Assembly (NCBI GenBank): GCA_003490145.1
Contig: QULQ01000004.1
Span: forward strand, 211,056-275,055
Length of the DNA stretch: 64,000 bases
From: Lachnospiraceae bacterium OM04-12BH
Lineage (GTDB): Bacteria; Bacillota; Clostridia; Lachnospirales; Lachnospiraceae
Direction: 5' to 3'
Shown here: positions 35,287 through 43,624 of the stretch, piece after piece
How the letters are laid out: each line of letters starts with the position of its first letter
Position numbering within the stretch: the stretch's first letter is position 1
Position numbers and translations under genes: made by a program
The notes under the pieces: model-generated
What the model was told of the DNA's origin: nothing
Seen by the model: only the letters and a program-made list of their open reading frames with translations
Databases searched by the model: none

Positions 35287-35318
35287 GGCACTCAGGCTTA
35301 TAGCTTGGGTGCCTTTTT
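35287..35318 (+). terminator. Terminator after the integrase remnant
   Basis: GGCACTCAGGC and GCTTGGGTGCC form a hairpin with G-U pairs, followed by TTTTT. Confidence 0.8.
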
Positions 35319-35568
35319 GACTGGTAAAAATATGCCTTGGCTGATATAATATAACTTGAGGATTTTATAACCATTTTTGAACGATAAAGTATGAGAAATA
35401 ATACTATGAGTTGTTATTGGCATTTGAGCGAGTCCTAGGTACCTTTGGATTTTAGAATATACAACGATGTGTTTGTTGATAGTAAAATTGCCGATAAAAT
35501 TAGTATAGGCTTACATTATTTTATCTGCGAGATGAAATTGAAATTTAACAACTGTGAGGATGAACAAA
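35319..35568. other. A/T-rich upstream region of the GIY-YIG operon
   Basis: It contains a TATAAT at 35345-35350 and several A/T-rich stretches but no -35 at a usable distance. No gene is seen. Confidence 0.4.
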
Positions 35569-36459
35569 ATGGCATATGGTAAATCAATAGAATTATTTCT
35601 TGTAAATGGAAGTGCAGATAGTTTGATAACAGCGGAGTTATCAAACTGGAATGGCAAGGCAATAAAGATACCTAGGATTGAGGTAGCTTCATGTAACAGA
35701 GAAGATATTACACAAGCAGGTGTTTATTTCCTTTTTTGCAAGGAAGATGATGGCTCTGATTCAGTTTATATTGGAGAAGCTGAGAATGTAAAAGAAAGAT
35801 TAGTTCAGCATCTTAGAGATTATCAGGCTGAAAAAGAAAAGTATTATTGGACAACTGCAGTAGTATTCATTGGCAGAGATTTAAACAAAGCATTGATTCG
35901 ATATCTTGAAAATCGTTTTGTTGAGATTGCAAGAGTATGCAAAAGGTATACTGTACTTACAAAGAATACATATAAGAATACGGTTATGAAGGAATCACAG
36001 ATTGCTGTTATGGAAGAGTTTGTGGATAATGTAAAAACGCTTATCAGTGTTTTAGGATATAAGGTTCTTGAACCATTAAATAAGCCTGTAACTTTTGCTA
36101 ACGATAGTAGAGGAAAAAAGAACTGGGAGGATTTGAATCTGCATTTGGAAAGAACTATCAAAGGATTGGGTAAAGTTGAAGCAGATGGAATACGCACTTC
36201 TGAGGGCTTTGTTGTGCTACAAGGTAGTCGCATTGCTGTGGAAGATGATGATACAATTCCAACAGTACTTAAAGAGCAGAGACGAAAGGTAAGTATTGTT
36301 GAGGGCGTTCTTCAAGAAGATGTTTTGTTTTCCAGTCCATCATATGCTGCTATGTTTGTGATTGGCAAGAGCGCAAATGGTTTGACAAGCTGGAAGGATG
36401 AAGATGGACATTCTCTTAAGGAAATAGAGAACAGCGAGACAAGAGAAGAAAATAAGTAA
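35569..36459 (+). CDS. GIY-YIG nuclease with C-terminal DUF4357
   Basis: A 296-residue protein. The GIY-YIG core is at about residues 50-130 (GVYFLFCKEDD, VYIGEAENVKERLVQH with the catalytic Arg, and a later glutamate in YLENRFVEIA). The C-terminus (SSPSYAAMFVIGKSANGLTSWK) matches DUF4357. Such proteins occur beside restriction and defence genes. ATG 35569 is chosen because GAGGA is 8 nt upstream; GTG 35554 and ATG 35560 overlap that ribosome site. First gene of a three-gene operon of otherwise unknown proteins. Confidence 0.85.
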   Translation: MAYGKSIELFLVNGSADSLITAELSNWNGKAIKIPRIEVASCNREDITQAGVYFLFCKEDDGSDSVYIGEAENVKERLVQHLRDYQAEKEKYYWTTAVVFIGRDLNKALIRYLENRFVEIARVCKRYTVLTKNTYKNTVMKESQIAVMEEFVDNVKTLISVLGYKVLEPLNKPVTFANDSRGKKNWEDLNLHLERTIKGLGKVEADGIRTSEGFVVLQGSRIAVEDDDTIPTVLKEQRRKVSIVEGVLQEDVLFSSPSYAAMFVIGKSANGLTSWKDEDGHSLKEIENSETREENK

Positions 36460-36484
36460 AAAACACATTAGGAAGGTTGATGAA

Positions 36485-37441
36485 ATGGCAAAGATTGAGA
36501 CTCTTACAGCGTATAAATGTAAATTTAGTTATCTTCAGAGAAATAATCCTTTACTTGAAAAACAGAGGGAAGCTATAAAAGAGGGAAAAGATCCGGAATA
36601 TTCTTTTTCCGATTTTATTGATGCTTATCAAGCATATACGAAAAATTTGGCAATTGGTGAGAATACAGATAGAGCAATTATTTTAGATGAAGATAAAATA
36701 TCAGAAAAAGAAAAAGAGGGGTTAAAAATGTGGCATCTTGTTCCTAGTGCTGGAAAGCAAGGAAAACCTGTCACAGTAGTAAAAAGAAACTCTGGGAAAA
36801 AGTATGATTTTGGTTCTGATTCTGCAGCACTATATGAGCATCATGTTTTTATTTATGAGAGCCAAGATGGTCTATATGCTATTTTTCATAGACAAAATGG
36901 TTCTGGATGTAAGAGCGTGTTTTTAGAAACTGCTAATAAAGCTATCAAATCGGAAGGTTTGAAACTGGAAATGGAATTGATTGTCCCAATGGCAGATGGG
37001 CTCAAGGATGCAACAGCAACAAAAATCACATTACAGTTTGTTAAGCATGATAAATCTTCTGATGTTGCGGACAATATAAAAGGATCAAAAAAGAAAAATA
37101 TTATCCGAGATTTGGGACTAAATCTTGAGGCTAGTGAAAACAAAAAAATACTAGGTGTATTTAAGAATATGCAAGCAGGTAAAATAGATCAGGCGGAGGC
37201 GTTTGCTCAAATTAAAGCGGAGTTAAAGGATTCCGATGATTATAATGATGCGGAGATTAAACTTCGACTTGGAAATCGTTATAAAAAGGTAAAGTGGAAT
37301 GAGTTTGAAAGTATTATGGGAGCTCATGATATATCAAATGCCCTTCATGAGGCCTGTAGGTTTTCACATGATTTTGTAGGAGAACTTACAAAATTGGCTG
37401 ACGACTATTATAAGGATATAATAGAATCTGGGGAGGTGTAG
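36485..37441 (+). CDS. Uncharacterised soluble protein, partner of the adjacent membrane protein
   Basis: A 318-residue cytoplasmic protein with no signal peptide or transmembrane helix. The N-terminal third is charged and helical, the middle (about residues 95-190) looks beta-rich (YEHHVFIYESQDGLYAIFHR, LEMELIVPM), and the C-terminal third is helical with several Lys-rich stretches. I do not recognise the family. It lies 25 nt after the GIY-YIG gene and one base before the membrane protein gene, indicating a joint function. A soluble plus four-helix membrane pair recalls Kiwa (KwaB/KwaA) in organisation, but no homology is claimed. Confidence 0.65.
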   Translation: MAKIETLTAYKCKFSYLQRNNPLLEKQREAIKEGKDPEYSFSDFIDAYQAYTKNLAIGENTDRAIILDEDKISEKEKEGLKMWHLVPSAGKQGKPVTVVKRNSGKKYDFGSDSAALYEHHVFIYESQDGLYAIFHRQNGSGCKSVFLETANKAIKSEGLKLEMELIVPMADGLKDATATKITLQFVKHDKSSDVADNIKGSKKKNIIRDLGLNLEASENKKILGVFKNMQAGKIDQAEAFAQIKAELKDSDDYNDAEIKLRLGNRYKKVKWNEFESIMGAHDISNALHEACRFSHDFVGELTKLADDYYKDIIESGEV

Positions 37442-37442
37442 T

Positions 37443-37988
37443 ATGCCAAGTAAGATTATATTAATTGTGATGGCCATGGTAATTGTGTGTATGATGCTCT
37501 TTGGAAATAAGAAAGTAAGGATATTGTCAGTATTAATAAAACAATTACAAGTTTTCAAAAACGCAAAGACAGATAAGATATCGGTTTGGGATATTGTTTG
37601 TTTTATATTTTTCCCGATTGTTTTATCAGTCATTATTACGTTTGGATTCGGAAGTATAATTGACGATACACTAGCAGGGGTTTTGACAACAGTATTTGCA
37701 TTTGTATTCACTGTATTATTTGGTTTTGCAGCTATTTTGGTTGGAAAACTTGATTGTGATAATGAAATTGAAAAACAGGTAGTCGGTGAAACATTTGTTT
37801 CTATTATGACATCAAATATTCTTTCCTTGATTGCATCTATTCTTTCGATAGCAATTATTATTACGGGTAACGAGAAAGCAAAACTAATTTTAACTATATG
37901 TGTATATAGTTTTCCGTTCATGATAATTATGCTGTTATTAATGATATCAAAGAGAACATTCATAATTTATTGTGAGAACAAGAAATGA
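37443..37988 (+). CDS. Small membrane protein with about four to five helices
   Basis: A 181-residue polytopic protein: a short N-terminal helix (residues 4-20), helices at about 50-72, 80-102, 122-143 and 148-168, and a basic C-terminus. No recognisable domain. GGGGAGGTG upstream ends in the stop codon region of the previous gene; only one base separates them, so translation is coupled. In defence operons such proteins often act as membrane-perturbing effectors or anchors; here this is inference from context. Confidence 0.65.
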   Translation: MPSKIILIVMAMVIVCMMLFGNKKVRILSVLIKQLQVFKNAKTDKISVWDIVCFIFFPIVLSVIITFGFGSIIDDTLAGVLTTVFAFVFTVLFGFAAILVGKLDCDNEIEKQVVGETFVSIMTSNILSLIASILSIAIIITGNEKAKLILTICVYSFPFMIIMLLLMISKRTFIIYCENKK

Positions 37989-37997
37989 TAAAAATAA

Positions 37998-38024
37998 GGT
38001 GTGTTGATTTCAGCACACCCTTTT
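37998..38024 (+). terminator. Terminator of the GIY-YIG operon
   Basis: GGTGTGTTGA and TCAGCACACC form a near-perfect stem (one G-U), followed by CTTTTG. Confidence 0.8.
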
Positions 38025-38046
38025 GTTAAATAATGCACACCCCTAC

Positions 38047-38092
38047 CCGTAGTCCGAACCCCCTTAACTGACTACGATTTGACTACTACACA
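38047..38092. repeat. GACTAC-type repeats at the right flank
   Basis: GTAGTC, GACTAC, GACTAC and a trailing TAC are clustered. ACTACGATTTGACTACTA (38071-38088) closely matches ACTACGGTTTAGACTACTA near 23080, so these may be the two ends of one element. Confidence 0.5.
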
Positions 38093-38226
38093 AGGCATTG
38101 AATTGCTCCGTTTTGCATTATTTTGCAAAAAGTGTAGTTTTAGAGAACAAAAATACGATGCCCGGAAAAGTCGATAAACCAACGCAAAACACGGCATTTC
38201 TTGGCATTTTAGGACAGGAGAAAATT

Positions 38227-38265
38227 ATGATTAGAGTTTTATTCATCTGCCACGGCAACATTTAA
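38227..38265 (+). pseudogene. 5' fragment of a low-molecular-weight protein-tyrosine-phosphatase gene (copy 2)
   Basis: AGGAG (38216-38220) and ATG 38227 open MIRVLFICHGNI and then TAA. This is the LMW-PTP N-terminus up to the active-site Cys loop; the rest of the ~150-residue protein is missing. A displaced ATGGCGAGA downstream may be what remains of the following MAE codons. Confidence 0.75.
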
Positions 38266-38417
38266 AGTATGGCGAGAAAGACTAGATTTTGTAGGATTTT
38301 CTAGATAGAAACAAATAATTTACACCTTATTTATAACTTTGGAAGACCGAATCGGAATAATTAAAAAAGTTGTCATAATTCAGTTGGTCAAAAAATAATA
38401 CTACACTCAAAATCAAT

Positions 38418-38454
38418 TAAAAAATCAATCGTAAAAAAATACGATTGATTTTTT
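38418..38454. terminator. Bidirectional terminator overlapping a promoter
   Basis: AAAAAATCAATCGTA pairs with TACGATTGATTTTTT: a 15-bp perfect inverted repeat with A-run and T-run, able to work on both strands. Its right arm contains the -35 of the next gene. Confidence 0.75.
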
Positions 38455-38473
38455 GCGCATTTTTGCATATAAT
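38445..38473 (+). promoter_or_regulatory. Promoter of the AlbA_2 protein gene
   Basis: TTGATT (38445-38450), 17-nt spacer, TATAAT (38468-38473). The -35 lies in the terminator stem. Confidence 0.75.
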
Positions 38474-38506
38474 ATAATCATTATGGTTGGAAAGGGAACG
38501 ATTACT

Positions 38507-39760
38507 ATGCGTGAAACAAGAATATTAGAATTCAAGGAAACGATTACGAATACTTTTTTGAAAACAGTTAGTGCCTTTTCGAATTACAATGGTGGAACAA
38601 TTCTTTTTGGGGTTGATGATAATGGAAATGTGAAAGGATTGCCAGATGTAAAACAGGCCTGTCTGGATATCGAAAATAAAATCAATGACAGTATATCACC
38701 TCAACCAAACTATACACTTGAAATACAGAATAATGACCAGACGATAAAACTTACTGTAAAAAGTGGTCTTCAAAAACCGTATTTATATAAATCAAAAGCA
38801 TACAAACGAAATGATACGGCAACGATAGAGGTAGATACATTGGAATTTTCAAGGCTTGTATTAGATGGAAAAAATATTAGCTTCGAAGAATTACCTTGTA
38901 AAGATCAGGAGCTATCTTTTAAAATTTTACAGTGTAAACTGAAAGAAAATATTCACATTGAAACTTTCAATCAAGATACTTTAAAGACATTGAACCTGTA
39001 TGACAATATAAATGGTTATAATAATGCAGCGGGACTTTTGGCAGATAAAAATCATTTTTCAGGAATTGATATTGTTAAGTTCGGTGAGAATATCAGTATT
39101 ATTCAAAAAAGAGTAACGTTTGAACATATATCGGTTTTAGAAATATATGAAAAAGCACTTGCTGTATTTAGAGATTATTACCAATATGAAGTAATACAGG
39201 GGGCTGACAGAAAGATGGTAGAGAAAATACCGGAAGCAGCTTTCAGAGAAGCAATTGCAAATGCTTTGATTCATAGGGTATGGGATATTAATTCACACAC
39301 CAGAGTTTCTATGTTTGATGATAGAATAGAAGTAGTGTCTCCTGGTGGATTGCCGGCTGGAATAACGGCAGAAGAATATTTATCAGGTAAACTATCTATT
39401 TTAAGAAATAGAAATCTTGCAAATGTATTTTACAGACTGGGATTAGTAGAGATATTTGGAACAGGAATTACACGAATCAAACAACTGTATGCAGAGAGTT
39501 TGATAAAACCAGAATTTGAAGTGTCAGAAAATGCTATAAAAATTGTACTACCGATATTTGAAACGAATGTCAATTTAACCGAAGACGAAAAAGTGATTTA
39601 CAAATTTTTAAGTAAGACGATGCTGAAACCAATAAGTGAAATTGCACCATATGTCCCATTTGGCAAATCAAAAACAACACAATTACTGAAAGCTATGGAG
39701 AAAAAGGGTGTGATTGCAGTTGAAGGAAAAGGCAGAGGAACAAAATATATCATTAAGTGA
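38507..39760 (+). CDS. AlbA_2 DNA-binding / ATP-binding regulator (COG2865 type)
   Basis: A 417-residue protein with an N-terminal AlbA_2 domain (LEFKETITNTFLKTVSAFSN, GGTILFGVDDNGNVKG; residues 5-110), a GHKL-like HATPase_c_4 domain (REAIANALIHR, DDRIEVVSPGGLPAG, RNRNLANVFYRLGLVEIFGTG) and a C-terminal winged helix. These are putative transcriptional regulators of accessory regions. ATG 38507 follows AAAGGGAACG with a good spacer; ATG 38483 is an alternative too close to the -10. Confidence 0.88.
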   Translation: MRETRILEFKETITNTFLKTVSAFSNYNGGTILFGVDDNGNVKGLPDVKQACLDIENKINDSISPQPNYTLEIQNNDQTIKLTVKSGLQKPYLYKSKAYKRNDTATIEVDTLEFSRLVLDGKNISFEELPCKDQELSFKILQCKLKENIHIETFNQDTLKTLNLYDNINGYNNAAGLLADKNHFSGIDIVKFGENISIIQKRVTFEHISVLEIYEKALAVFRDYYQYEVIQGADRKMVEKIPEAAFREAIANALIHRVWDINSHTRVSMFDDRIEVVSPGGLPAGITAEEYLSGKLSILRNRNLANVFYRLGLVEIFGTGITRIKQLYAESLIKPEFEVSENAIKIVLPIFETNVNLTEDEKVIYKFLSKTMLKPISEIAPYVPFGKSKTTQLLKAMEKKGVIAVEGKGRGTKYIIK

Positions 39761-39818
39761 TTGAGAACATAGAGGGTTCAAATTACACAATCTTTCAATA
39801 ACACAAGGAGAAAATCAT

Positions 39819-39869
39819 ATGATAAGAATTTTATTTATATGCCACGGCAGATTATGTCGTTTCTTCTAG
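39819..39869 (+). pseudogene. 5' fragment of a low-molecular-weight protein-tyrosine-phosphatase gene (copy 3)
   Basis: AAGGAG precedes ATG 39819, which opens MIRILFICHGRLCRFF and then TAG. The match to LMW-PTP (normally CHGNICRSP) reaches the active-site Arg before diverging. It is 55 bp from the left end of the serine-recombinase element. Confidence 0.75.
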
Positions 39870-39924
39870 AAAGCCAGTAATAGCAAGGCTTAATAGTGAC
39901 AAGTAACTATTTTGTCGCAGAGAA

Positions 39925-39953
39925 CGGTGTGACCCGAAGGTCACGCCGTTTTT
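39925..39953 (+). terminator. Terminator at the left end of the mobilizable element
   Basis: CGGTGTGACC and GGTCACGCCG pair (one G-U) around CGAA, followed by TTTTT. It overlaps the 3' end of the recombinase gene and would block transcription entering from the left. Confidence 0.8.
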
Positions 39954-41587
39954 CTGTGTTCATAGGTTGTTTGCGTGATGATAGGCTCGGAAATAACGGG
40001 AATATCTACATCGTCCACGAAGTTGAAGAAAATCTTCACTTTCTGCTTGCGCTTGCCGCTGGATTTGTCCGGGGCATAGACGATGATTTTCTTGATATAC
40101 TCGTTCACGATGGTCTGTGTCAGCTCCTCCACATCCACATATTTCTGTGTCAGGGCGATAAAGGCATCCAGACCGTCGTTCATTTCTTCCCGCTGTTCCA
40201 CCCATTCTTCGATAACTTCAATTTCGAGCTTTAACCGTTCCTGCTCCGCTTCATAGTCCGCAGACATCTTTCTGTATCTGTCCTGATTGAGATTTCCAAG
40301 AACATAGTCCTCGTACAGCCGGGCGATGATGACATCCAGATCGGCAAGGCGTTTCTTTGCCTGTTCCAGCTTCTTTTTGTCATCCCGGATGCTGCGCTCC
40401 TGGTCAGTCCTGCGGCATTGCAGCCATTCCTCCTGAAAACCGTCCACATCGCTTCGGATATACTCATTGACTGCCCGGATGCGTTCCAGAACGATTTCAC
40501 GAAGCACATCTTCCCGGATATAGTGGGCAGTACAAGTACCACGGTTGCTCTTGTAGTTGTTGCAGACGTAGTGATCCTGCTTGCCCTCAAAGCTTTTGCT
40601 TGTGGCAAAGTGGAGCTTGCCGCCGCAATCGGCACAAAACAGAAGCCCGGAGAACAATCCCTGCCGTTCCGCTTTTGCGGGGCGGCGTTTGTTTTTCCTC
40701 AGTTCCTGCACCCTGTCAAACTGTGCCTGAGATACAATCGCTTCCTGTGTGTCCGGCAGATAAAACATATTCTCCGGCTCATTGGGAATCCGCTTTTTCA
40801 GCTTGTAGGACTTGGAATAAGTCTTGAAGTTGCAGGTACAGCCTGTGTACTCCTGCCGTTCCAAAATCCCTGCAATGGACTGGTTGCCCCAGTGGTACGG
40901 TCTTTCCGGCATCGGCTTTTTCTTTCGCTTGGCATAGAGTGCCTTTGCGGTCATAATCTGCTTTTCTTCCAGAATCCTTGCAATCTGCTCCGGGCCTTTG
41001 CCGTCAATGCAAAGGTCGAAGATGAGCTTGACTACCGGAGCCGCTTCTTCATCCAGAATCCAGTGATCCTTGTCCTCCGGGTCACAGCGGTATCCGTAGG
41101 GCGGTTTGCCCATGTGCTTCCCACTGGTTCCTCTCTGCCGCAAACTGACACGGACTTTCTTGCTGGTATCACGGGGATACCACTCGTTGAACAGATTACG
41201 GATTGCGGCGAAGCCCTCGCTGTCTCCCCGGTTGCTGTCTACGCCATCATTTATAGCGATAAAGCGGACATCATAACTCGGAAAGATAATATCCGTATAT
41301 TGTCCAACAGTCAGATAGTCACGACCAAAGCGGCTGAGGTCTTTGACCAGCCAGCAGCCCACAAGCCCCTGCTTGACAAGCTCAAAGCCTTCCTGCACAC
41401 CGGGACGATTGAAGTTCGTCCCCGTATAACCGTCATCCACCAGAATTTTCAGGTTTGTATACCCGTGGTCACGGGCATATCGGGTTAAATACTCTCTCTG
41501 ATTTGCGATACTGTTACTCTCGCCTTCCTGGGCATCCTCGTTGCTCAGACGGCAATAGAGAATGGTAATTTTCTGCTGATCCAACAT
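39941..41587 (-). CDS. Large serine recombinase
   Basis: A 548-residue site-specific recombinase. N-terminal resolvase domain with catalytic serine in YCRLSNEDAQ and the SRFGRDYL motif, a Recombinase domain (PPYGYRCDPE), a zinc ribbon (CADCGGKLHF, YVCNNY, CTAHYI), a long coiled coil and a DUF4368 C-terminus. It inserts and excises the element by a phosphoserine mechanism. The start ATG at 41587 follows GAAGGAGG; a longer frame to 41674 lacks a ribosome site. Similar to TnpX/Tn4451-like enzymes of gut Clostridia. Confidence 0.94.
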   Translation of the reverse strand: MLDQQKITILYCRLSNEDAQEGESNSIANQREYLTRYARDHGYTNLKILVDDGYTGTNFNRPGVQEGFELVKQGLVGCWLVKDLSRFGRDYLTVGQYTDIIFPSYDVRFIAINDGVDSNRGDSEGFAAIRNLFNEWYPRDTSKKVRVSLRQRGTSGKHMGKPPYGYRCDPEDKDHWILDEEAAPVVKLIFDLCIDGKGPEQIARILEEKQIMTAKALYAKRKKKPMPERPYHWGNQSIAGILERQEYTGCTCNFKTYSKSYKLKKRIPNEPENMFYLPDTQEAIVSQAQFDRVQELRKNKRRPAKAERQGLFSGLLFCADCGGKLHFATSKSFEGKQDHYVCNNYKSNRGTCTAHYIREDVLREIVLERIRAVNEYIRSDVDGFQEEWLQCRRTDQERSIRDDKKKLEQAKKRLADLDVIIARLYEDYVLGNLNQDRYRKMSADYEAEQERLKLEIEVIEEWVEQREEMNDGLDAFIALTQKYVDVEELTQTIVNEYIKKIIVYAPDKSSGKRKQKVKIFFNFVDDVDIPVISEPIITQTTYEHRKTA

Positions 41588-41667
41588 AATATCCTCCTTC
41601 GGTGGTTGGTCAGCCGACAGTACCGTTGTGCATATTGGAATTATATCATGCTTTTGTGTCGCAGTCA

Positions 41668-41970
41668 TTAACAAATCACCCCCTTGTCAGAAAAAATGAG
41701 CCGTTTTACCTTGTCGGTAAGTGGCTCATTTCCATCACACTCCGTTTCAATCACATACCATGTGTTTCCGATCTTGCACTCAATGGTTTTGCAGAAAGAG
41801 GACTGTGCCGCTTCCCAACGCTTGCGGCATTCTTCCAGAAAATCAATAGGCGGCTCAAAAATCGGATCGAAGCAGGAGCAAATATCAATATAGCCGATGG
41901 CATCGTTGATTTCTTCCATCGGGGCATCTTCCATAATCATCTTGTTAATTTCATCTACGGTTTTCTTCAT
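41668..41970 (-). CDS. TnpW-like element protein
   Basis: A 100-residue acidic protein. Its C-terminal part, IGNTWYVIETECDGNEPLTD then KVKRLI, resembles the short TnpW proteins of Tn4451-type elements (IG.T.Y.V then a DK..RLI motif). The N-terminal 60 residues are an extension with no recognised domain. ATG 41970 is preferred to TTG 41976. It lies between the relaxase and recombinase genes on the same strand. The function of TnpW is not established. Confidence 0.6.
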   Translation of the reverse strand: MKKTVDEINKMIMEDAPMEEINDAIGYIDICSCFDPIFEPPIDFLEECRKRWEAAQSSFCKTIECKIGNTWYVIETECDGNEPLTDKVKRLIFSDKGVIC

Positions 41971-41988
41971 AGGCAAATAGTTCCTTTC

Positions 41989-43278
41989 TTAAATTTCCAT
42001 GTCCTGTCCACGATTGCGGGCAGGGTGTTTGTGTTCATACAGTTCCTTTCCCCTGGCGAGGATGGCATTGATAAAAGCCCAGACCTTTTCAGATGCAATC
42101 TCAATCGCATCCAGGAAAGGCTGGGCTTTTTGTTTCAGCTCCTCATAGTCTTTGTTCAGTTTTTCAAAACGGTCTTTCCATATCTTTGCGTTTTTATCTG
42201 CCTGCTCGAATTTCTGCTTGTATTTCAGCTTCTCAGACTTTTCCGCAAAGCTGCTGACCGCATAATCCTTTAGCGTGCGGCACTCATCCGCCGTCATGGT
42301 AACATTTCCCGTAATGGGATTTTTCTTGCCCATCGACTCAATCTCATGTGCAGTCATAGCAACAGACTTAGCAGCCTGAGTTTCCTTTTTCAGAGCTTCC
42401 AGTTTCTTTTTCTGCTTCTCCGTGGCAGCTTTGGCATCCGCTAAGCTCTGCTCGGCCTGTGCCACCTGTCCGGTCACAGCTTCCAAACGCTGCTGTTCGG
42501 CCTGTACCTTGAACTGTGTCACCGTCAGATGTTCTTCGGTGCTGCCACATTCTCCACGCTCTACATCGGTATAACCAGCGTTTCGCATGAAATTGAAAAA
42601 GTCATCCTGCAGCACACTGTAGGACGACTTCAAAATCTTTTTCCCTTTTGCGTTCAACATAGGATTTCCGTTTTCATCAAGAACGGGTTTGGATTCCCAC
42701 TTCTTACTGCGGCTGACCTGTGTGATCGTTTCCTTTACCGTTCCCCGGAGGGATTCATCCTTGCATCGCTTCGACCACAGGATTTGTTTCTCCACCACCG
42801 GGATATAAACCACATGAAGGTGATAGTGGTACACATCCTCACCCAGAGCTTCCGACATTGCCCGGTTGCGCTCGTCGGCATGCATTACAGCGGAGAGGAT
42901 ATACTGCTCACCGCCCACGATCTCCACGGCGGCTTTATAGGCATCGGCATAAAACTGTTTTGCAAACTCATAGCCGCCGTGGTTGTAGAAATAAGCGGAG
43001 TTCACATCGAAAACCAACTCGCCATATTTGACGGCATCCGGTTTCAGCCCTCTGGTGGAGATGATCTTGTCCTGCTCCATCTGCTCAAACATTTTTACAT
43101 AATCGTCAGTGGGAGACTTGAAGTGAACATTCAGCGCAGTACGTTCCGGCACGATGTCCACATTGGAATAACGGTCTTTTTCACGCTCATTGTGTTCCTG
43201 TACTTTTGTCACATCATCCGGAGTTTCCAAGTCCTGATTTCTGGCTAAGGTACGATCAATTCCATCATTTCTTGCCAT
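41989..43278 (-). CDS. MobV-family relaxase (Mob/Pre)
   Basis: A 429-residue mobilization protein: N-terminal Mob_Pre relaxase domain with an ERTALNVHF-type strand and the histidine-rich motif HADERNR...YHYHLHVVYIP, followed by a long coiled coil (about residues 235-390). It nicks oriT and leads the strand during conjugative transfer driven by a helper element. ATG 43278 follows AGAAAGGAC. A matching MobV-type oriT lies just upstream at 43339-43371, on the expected side of the gene. Confidence 0.93.
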   Translation of the reverse strand: MARNDGIDRTLARNQDLETPDDVTKVQEHNEREKDRYSNVDIVPERTALNVHFKSPTDDYVKMFEQMEQDKIISTRGLKPDAVKYGELVFDVNSAYFYNHGGYEFAKQFYADAYKAAVEIVGGEQYILSAVMHADERNRAMSEALGEDVYHYHLHVVYIPVVEKQILWSKRCKDESLRGTVKETITQVSRSKKWESKPVLDENGNPMLNAKGKKILKSSYSVLQDDFFNFMRNAGYTDVERGECGSTEEHLTVTQFKVQAEQQRLEAVTGQVAQAEQSLADAKAATEKQKKKLEALKKETQAAKSVAMTAHEIESMGKKNPITGNVTMTADECRTLKDYAVSSFAEKSEKLKYKQKFEQADKNAKIWKDRFEKLNKDYEELKQKAQPFLDAIEIASEKVWAFINAILARGKELYEHKHPARNRGQDMEI

Positions 43279-43338
43279 AGATTTTTGTCCTTTCTTTAAG
43301 ATTTGCAGACAGCGGAGGGCTGAGGAACGGCACTTTTT

Positions 43339-43371
43339 CAAAGTGTAATAACCCACTATTACACTTTCATC
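43339..43371 (-). other. oriT: oriT of MobV type
   Basis: A perfect 11-bp inverted repeat, AAAGTGTAATA / TATTACACTTT, with spacer ACCCAC. Read on the minus strand the right part is TAGTGGGTTATTACACTTT, very close to the pMV158-type nic region TAGTG(T)G/TTA. The expected nick lies on the minus strand between positions 43352 and 43351. It sits 60 nt upstream of the relaxase gene. Confidence 0.8.
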
Positions 43372-43426
43372 CATGCTGGCTACAAAGTGCCGTGGGCTCT
43401 CCGAGGGCTCTCCCGAGGGGGAATGC

Positions 43427-43485
43427 GGTCACTGCGGTGACCTCTGCTGACCAAGGCAAAATGTCTGCGCCTTTTACCTTGGTCA
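43427..43485. repeat. Two inverted repeats between oriT and the HTH gene
   Basis: GGTCAC-TGCG-GTGACC (43427-43442) and TGACCAAGG / CCTTGGTCA (43448-43456 and 43477-43485). They may be operators or secondary structure for transfer; the remaining 43372-43624 region carries no gene I can support. Confidence 0.5.
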
Positions 43486-43624
43486 GCCCGTCTGCATGAA
43501 GCTGTTCTGCGGAACATTTCTTGCAGACGATGGCAGCGAAAGCCGTATCTTTCACTGCCTGTCCATGGGCAGCACTGCGGTGCGCCTATGGGGACGGGAG
43601 ATGCGGAGGGCTGTTGCCGGGGTA

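Noticed and set aside
36485..37988. A Kiwa (KwaA-KwaB) system
   Set aside because: Sizes and topology are similar but gene order is reversed and I see no diagnostic DUF4868 sequence, so only an analogy is drawn.
40418..41488. A 356-codon plus-strand frame
   Set aside because: It is the antisense of the serine recombinase gene, has no ribosome site and low-complexity hydrophobic content typical of a shadow frame.
42529..43248. A 239-codon plus-strand frame
   Set aside because: Antisense of the MobV relaxase gene, which shows the relaxase motif and a ribosome site.
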